Source: Firmicutes bacterium UBA2058
GTDB taxonomy: Bacteria > Bacillota > Clostridia > Tissierellales > Sedimentibacteraceae
NCBI GenBank assembly: GCA_002332905.1
Contig: DDAM01000034.1
Location: forward strand, 1-28,317
Reading direction: 5' to 3'
Length of the DNA: 28,317 nt
The position numbers were made by a program, and so were the translations under genes. Under the pieces are notes generated by a model. It was not told the origin of the DNA. It ran no database searches and saw nothing but the letters and a program-made list of their open reading frames with translations. This document shows positions 25,121 through 28,317 of this stretch, one piece after another (the stretch's first letter is position 1; each line of letters opens with the position of its first letter).

Positions 25121-26248
25121 ATGAAAAATAAATATACCTTTCCAAAGCCAAGTGGGAAATTTAGTATTGGATATTATGACGATTATATAAAATATGAAAA
25201 TGAATATGGAGATAGATATTTGGGATTTAGGTGCTTTTATCCTTCTAATAACAAAACTAATGAGCAGATGACATATATAGATGAGGAAATGTACAAGCTG
25301 TTTGAAGATTTAGCACCAAGTAGTCCTGCTTGTGATTTATACAAGGGGTTTATAAAAATAAAAACTAATTGCTATATGGGTGCAAAGATAAATGAGTTCA
25401 AGCATAATGTCCTAATATATTCCCCTGGATATAACACAGTACCTTGGGCTAATTTAGTTCAAATTGAAGAACTTGTAAGTAATGGTTATATTGTCTTTGC
25501 AGTTGCTAGAGAGGGTGAGAGCTTTTGCACAATTTTAGGAGAAAAAAGAGCTCCTAGACGTGTTGAACTATTTGGACCTTTTATAGAAGAGGTTATTAAA
25601 TATATGATGGAATCTGAAGAATATTCTCCTGACCCCATGTTTGTATATAATTGGTCGGTTGAAGGTATCCAAAGCTACCTAGATAAATGTGTAGTTGCAA
25701 CTAACAGGATGGAACTATGGGCAAAAGATATAATTAAAGTTATAGATTATTCTCTAGAAAAATCAAAGGATATCACTCATATTCTTTATAATAAAGTGAA
25801 TAATGACAGATTTGGTGCATTTGGAAATTCCTTTGGAGGATCAGCATCTGTTTATGCTAGTCAAATAGATGATAGAGTAGTAGCTACAGTTAATTTAGAT
25901 GGTTGGATATATGGTGGCAAGCTTTTATCAAGTGAGTTAAAATCACCAGCTTTAATATTTAGTAAGTCTATAAATCATTTTTTGGCAAGCTATGGGCACA
26001 ACAATTCTAATGCTATAAGCTTAATAATAGATAAAACTGTAAATGAGTATATGTCTGATTGTTCTATAATAGCAGAGGATTTTATAAAAAATAATTATAA
26101 AGGTGAAGACTTAATTGACGGAAGAATAATGTCTTGTATAATGAATGATTTTATAAAGGAGTTTTTTAATAAAAATCTGTTATTAAGTGATAAAGGTATA
26201 GAAAATCTTTGTCTTAAGTATGATAAAAAAGTGCAGTTAAAAATCTAA
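25121..26248 (+). CDS. Alpha/beta hydrolase paralogue with Asn at the catalytic His position (second copy)
   Basis: A 375-aa cytoplasmic protein that is clearly a sister of the 21342 product; they share PSGKFSIGYYDDYIKYE-type N-termini, the SPGYN/TPGYN strand and the EELVSNGY helix. Ser237 (FGNSFGGS) and Asp260 (NLDGW) are intact. The expected His is Asn308 in VNEYMSD, the same change as in the sister gene. A nearby His286 in NHFLASYG is conserved between the two. The frame is clean with an AAGGAG before the ATG, so this is not decay. It lies between the M32 carboxypeptidase and M20 amidohydrolase genes. The substrate is unknown. Confidence 0.78.
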   Translation: MKNKYTFPKPSGKFSIGYYDDYIKYENEYGDRYLGFRCFYPSNNKTNEQMTYIDEEMYKLFEDLAPSSPACDLYKGFIKIKTNCYMGAKINEFKHNVLIYSPGYNTVPWANLVQIEELVSNGYIVFAVAREGESFCTILGEKRAPRRVELFGPFIEEVIKYMMESEEYSPDPMFVYNWSVEGIQSYLDKCVVATNRMELWAKDIIKVIDYSLEKSKDITHILYNKVNNDRFGAFGNSFGGSASVYASQIDDRVVATVNLDGWIYGGKLLSSELKSPALIFSKSINHFLASYGHNNSNAISLIIDKTVNEYMSDCSIIAEDFIKNNYKGEDLIDGRIMSCIMNDFIKEFFNKNLLLSDKGIENLCLKYDKKVQLKI

Positions 26249-26257
26249 GGAGTTAAA

Positions 26258-27448
26258 ATGAATACGATAGATATAGTAGAAAATTATATTGAATATATAA
26301 TAGAGCTTAGAAGATTTTTTCATCAAATTCCTGAAGCGGGATTTCATGAAATTAAAACTACTGAAAAAATTATTGAGGAACTAGAAAAATACAGTATAAG
26401 CTATAATAGATGTTCTAAAACTGGAGTAATTGCACAAATTGATGGTACCCCCAATAAAAAAACATTAGGTTTGAGGGCAGATATAGATGCTCTACCAATT
26501 ATAGAAGAAAACGATTGTGACTATAAATCCTTACATCCAGAAATGATGCATGCATGTGGGCATGATTGCCATATAGCAATGCTTTTGGCTACAGCAAGGA
26601 TATTAAAGGAAAATCAGCATCTTCTAAATGGAAATGTTAGATTAATATTTCAACCTGCAGAGGAAGGAAGCGAGCTCGGACAAGGAGCCAGCTATATGAT
26701 TAAAGAGGGTGCCTTAGAAAATGTTAATTCTATGTTTGGTATGCATGTAATGCCTGAAATTGAAGCTGGGAAAATTGCTGTAATGCCAGGACCTATAATG
26801 GCTTCAACAGATGAGTTTGAAATAGTAGTTACAGGCTCATCTGGACATGGCGCTACTCCACAATATTGTGTAGATTCAGTTGTTGTAGCCTCAGCTATAG
26901 TTATGAATTTACAAACTGTTGTAAGTAGACAAATCAGTCCATTAGAAACTGCGGTTATATCTATAGGTACTATAAATGGTGGTTCTAGATGGAATGTTAT
27001 TGCTGGAGAGGTAAAACTTACTGGAACAGTTAGAACATTCAGCCATAAGTTAGGACAAGAGATACCAGGTATTATAAAAAGAATGATTGATTCTACGGCA
27101 CAATCCTACAATGCAAGTATTAAGTTTACTTATAAAAATAATGTTAAGGCTACTATTAATGATGAGCATTGTATTAAAATTGTTAAAGAATCTATACAGA
27201 AGCTATATGGTACAGAGGCATTGACTACTGTTGAAAAGCAAATGGGTGGAGAAGATTTTTCTGAATATGCAAATTTAGTTCCATCTGCATTTTGCTTTTT
27301 AGGAGTTGGTAATACACAAAAAAATACTTATTATCCACTTCATAATTCAAAATTCACGGTGGATGAAGACGCATTACCAATAGGAGTAGCAACATTTGTA
27401 CAATATGCTGTAGATTATTTTAATAATAAACATAAAATGTCTATATAG
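26258..27448 (+). CDS. M20-family amidohydrolase (N-acyl-amino acid / aminobenzoyl-type deacylase)
   Basis: Cytoplasmic metal-dependent amidohydrolase of the M20D group (hippurate hydrolase, IAA-amino acid hydrolase, N-acetyldiaminopimelate deacetylase). It would release an amino acid from an N-acyl derivative. Metal-binding features are HACGHDCH (His98-His105, with Cys100 and His102), PAEEG (Glu135/136), GMHVMPE and a C-terminal PLHNSKF. LRADIDALPI (72-81) and GGEDFSEY are further family signatures, and the lid domain lies in the middle third. 396 aa is normal. AAGGAG precedes the ATG, 9 nt after the hydrolase gene. It is the last gene of the operon, before a terminator. The exact acyl group cannot be inferred. 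Confidence 0.92.
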   Translation: MNTIDIVENYIEYIIELRRFFHQIPEAGFHEIKTTEKIIEELEKYSISYNRCSKTGVIAQIDGTPNKKTLGLRADIDALPIIEENDCDYKSLHPEMMHACGHDCHIAMLLATARILKENQHLLNGNVRLIFQPAEEGSELGQGASYMIKEGALENVNSMFGMHVMPEIEAGKIAVMPGPIMASTDEFEIVVTGSSGHGATPQYCVDSVVVASAIVMNLQTVVSRQISPLETAVISIGTINGGSRWNVIAGEVKLTGTVRTFSHKLGQEIPGIIKRMIDSTAQSYNASIKFTYKNNVKATINDEHCIKIVKESIQKLYGTEALTTVEKQMGGEDFSEYANLVPSAFCFLGVGNTQKNTYYPLHNSKFTVDEDALPIGVATFVQYAVDYFNNKHKMSI

Positions 27449-27461
27449 TGGAGCTATAAAT

Positions 27462-27501
27462 AAAAAAAGTGTTGTATTGGTATATTACCAACACACACTT
27501 T
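27462..27501. terminator. Bidirectional terminator between operon end and XRE gene
   Basis: An A-run and GTGTTG...GGTA face TACCAACAC...ACT and a T-run. It is a long stem of about 20 bp with one bulge and one mismatch, giving a T-tract on both strands. It ends the peptidase operon and the convergent regulator gene. Confidence 0.8.
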
Positions 27502-27507
27502 TTTTTA

Positions 27508-28221
27508 TTATATTCGCATTATAATAAACTGATTTGATTTTTTTATGTATTTTATTTCTTCTTTTGTTATTTTTAATTGATCTATTAGAGTTTCGTCAAC
27601 CTTTAATATACTCTTAGACAAAATTACCTTTGTAGCACCAGGTAAAAATGGATAACCAGCTATACCCGCTAATAATCCTGTTGTATATGTAGATGTATTA
27701 AGTGGATTAATTAATGTTATGCTTAGTTGTTCAATATTGTTTGCTTGGTTTTGAAACTGAAAGCTTGATATAGTATCAAATGGATAAAAATTTCCGAAAT
27801 ATAAATATGAGCAATTGTGGAAATCATTAAAAGAATGTATATTCATATATAGAGTAGCTTCAAATACTTCCTTTATAGCGTTATGGCTTAGATGTATTAG
27901 GCTGTTTACAATTTTTTTGGTGTTTCCATCTAAATAATACATATATAAAATATTATTACTTCCAAATATAGTTTTAGAAGGTAACAATTCCTTTGATTTT
28001 ATTAATTCCTGACCGACGTTAATAAGCTTAACTATATCTGTTTCAAGCGCTTTTGCAATGTCAAATAACGTTTCTATATCAATTGATATATTACCATTTT
28101 CATACTTAGAAACAGTTGAGACGCTTTTATTAATTTTTTTAGAAAAATCTTCCAATGTCATATTTTTAATTTTTCTTAAAAGTTTAATTTGTTTACCAAT
28201 ATTCATAGATATTTCATTCAT
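27508..28221 (-). CDS. XRE-family transcriptional regulator with an uncharacterised C-terminal domain
   Basis: Residues about 8-66 form a Cro/C1-type helix-turn-helix domain: IGKQIKLLRKIKNMTLEDFS, then the recognition helix region SVSTVSKYENGNISIDIETL and a final helix with IAKALE. The remaining ~165 residues have no signature I recognise; they include a Ser/Thr/Asn-rich middle part and a Gly-rich segment GLLAGIAGYPFLPGATK, and could sense a ligand or make the dimer. GGGAGG stands 5 nt before the ATG at 28221. It converges on the peptidase operon and shares its terminator, so it may regulate that locus, but this is inferred from position only. Confidence 0.82.
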   Translation of the reverse strand: MNEISMNIGKQIKLLRKIKNMTLEDFSKKINKSVSTVSKYENGNISIDIETLFDIAKALETDIVKLINVGQELIKSKELLPSKTIFGSNNILYMYYLDGNTKKIVNSLIHLSHNAIKEVFEATLYMNIHSFNDFHNCSYLYFGNFYPFDTISSFQFQNQANNIEQLSITLINPLNTSTYTTGLLAGIAGYPFLPGATKVILSKSILKVDETLIDQLKITKEEIKYIKKSNQFIIMRI

Positions 28222-28268
28222 AAAAACCTCCCATTATGTCAATTTAAACTCAGTCTCCAATAAATGTT

Positions 28269-28288
28269 GTTAATACTAATATATTAAC
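28269..28288. repeat. Inverted repeat upstream of the XRE gene (possible operator)
   Basis: Arms GTTAATA / TATTAAC (7 bp, perfect) with a 6-nt centre, about 48 nt before the regulator's start codon. The position fits an autoregulatory operator of an XRE repressor. No convincing -35/-10 pair could be fixed around it. Confidence 0.4.
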
Positions 28289-28317
28289 ATAAAATAAACA
28301 AAAATTAAAGCAAAATT

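Noticed and set aside
21342..26248. Catalytic His loss in the two hydrolases as sequencing error or gene decay
   Set aside because: Both copies have the same Asn in the same NEYMSD motif, with clean frames and good ribosome binding sites.
1..28317. Insertion sequences, phage genes, toxin-antitoxin or defence genes
   Set aside because: No transposase, integrase, terminal inverted repeat pair, phage structural gene or defence-type domain was seen on either strand; the remnants at 9423-11030 are not bordered by recognisable mobile-element ends.

Overview
The window is strongly AT-rich DNA with strong GGAGG-type ribosome binding sites, short intergenic gaps, A/T-rich hairpin terminators and SigA-like promoters (TTGACA/TTGAAA, 17-nt spacer, TATAAT-like). 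Together with the gene content (DUF1836, a DUF6143-like protein, a Clostridium/Thermotoga-style glutamine synthetase and a large Opp/Dpp peptide-uptake locus), this points to a Gram-positive, low-GC Firmicute, most likely a member of the Clostridia that lives partly on peptides. The species cannot be named from the sequence.

Left part (1-8057), housekeeping and miscellaneous genes. An ABC exporter operon comes first: one ATPase and two ABC-2-like membrane proteins that overlap each other, ending at a bidirectional terminator. A DUF1836 gene (-) and a hemolysin III-family membrane protein gene (+) are transcribed divergently from two good promoters 23 nt apart. Next is a type I glutamine synthetase with an unusual substitution in its glutamate-binding loop, then a small DUF6143-like protein (-), an S41 carboxyl-terminal processing protease (-), and tRNA-Arg(UCG) with its own promoter and terminator.

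Middle part (8058-11030), an eroding region. One intact alpha/beta hydrolase with a full Ser-Asp-His triad is followed by remnants of three catabolic genes. These are an enolase-superfamily dehydratase/racemase without its N-terminal domain, an FAD-dependent oxidoreductase broken by a frameshift, a stop codon and a deletion, and the C-terminal tail of a D-aminoacylase-type amidohydrolase. The last two are fused at an ATGA junction.

Right part (11178-27505), a peptide import and degradation locus. A lipoprotein peptide-binding protein has its own promoter and a hairpin behind it. After a 323-nt gap containing a 23-nt direct repeat, there is a tightly packed run of twelve genes in the order dppD-B-C-F-like, DUF885 metallopeptidase, M14/aspartoacylase-like hydrolase, PepF (M3B), alpha/beta hydrolase, M19 dipeptidase, M32 carboxypeptidase, a second alpha/beta hydrolase, and M20 amidohydrolase. 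Apart from the transporter, none of the products shows a signal peptide. The simplest reading is that peptides are captured outside, imported intact and cut in the cytoplasm by enzymes of complementary specificity: endopeptidase, carboxypeptidase, dipeptidase, deacylase. The two embedded alpha/beta hydrolases are related to the intact one at 8331, but both have Asn where the catalytic His should be. They are the most intriguing part of the window. A convergent XRE-type regulator gene with an uncharacterised C-terminal domain closes the locus and may control it.
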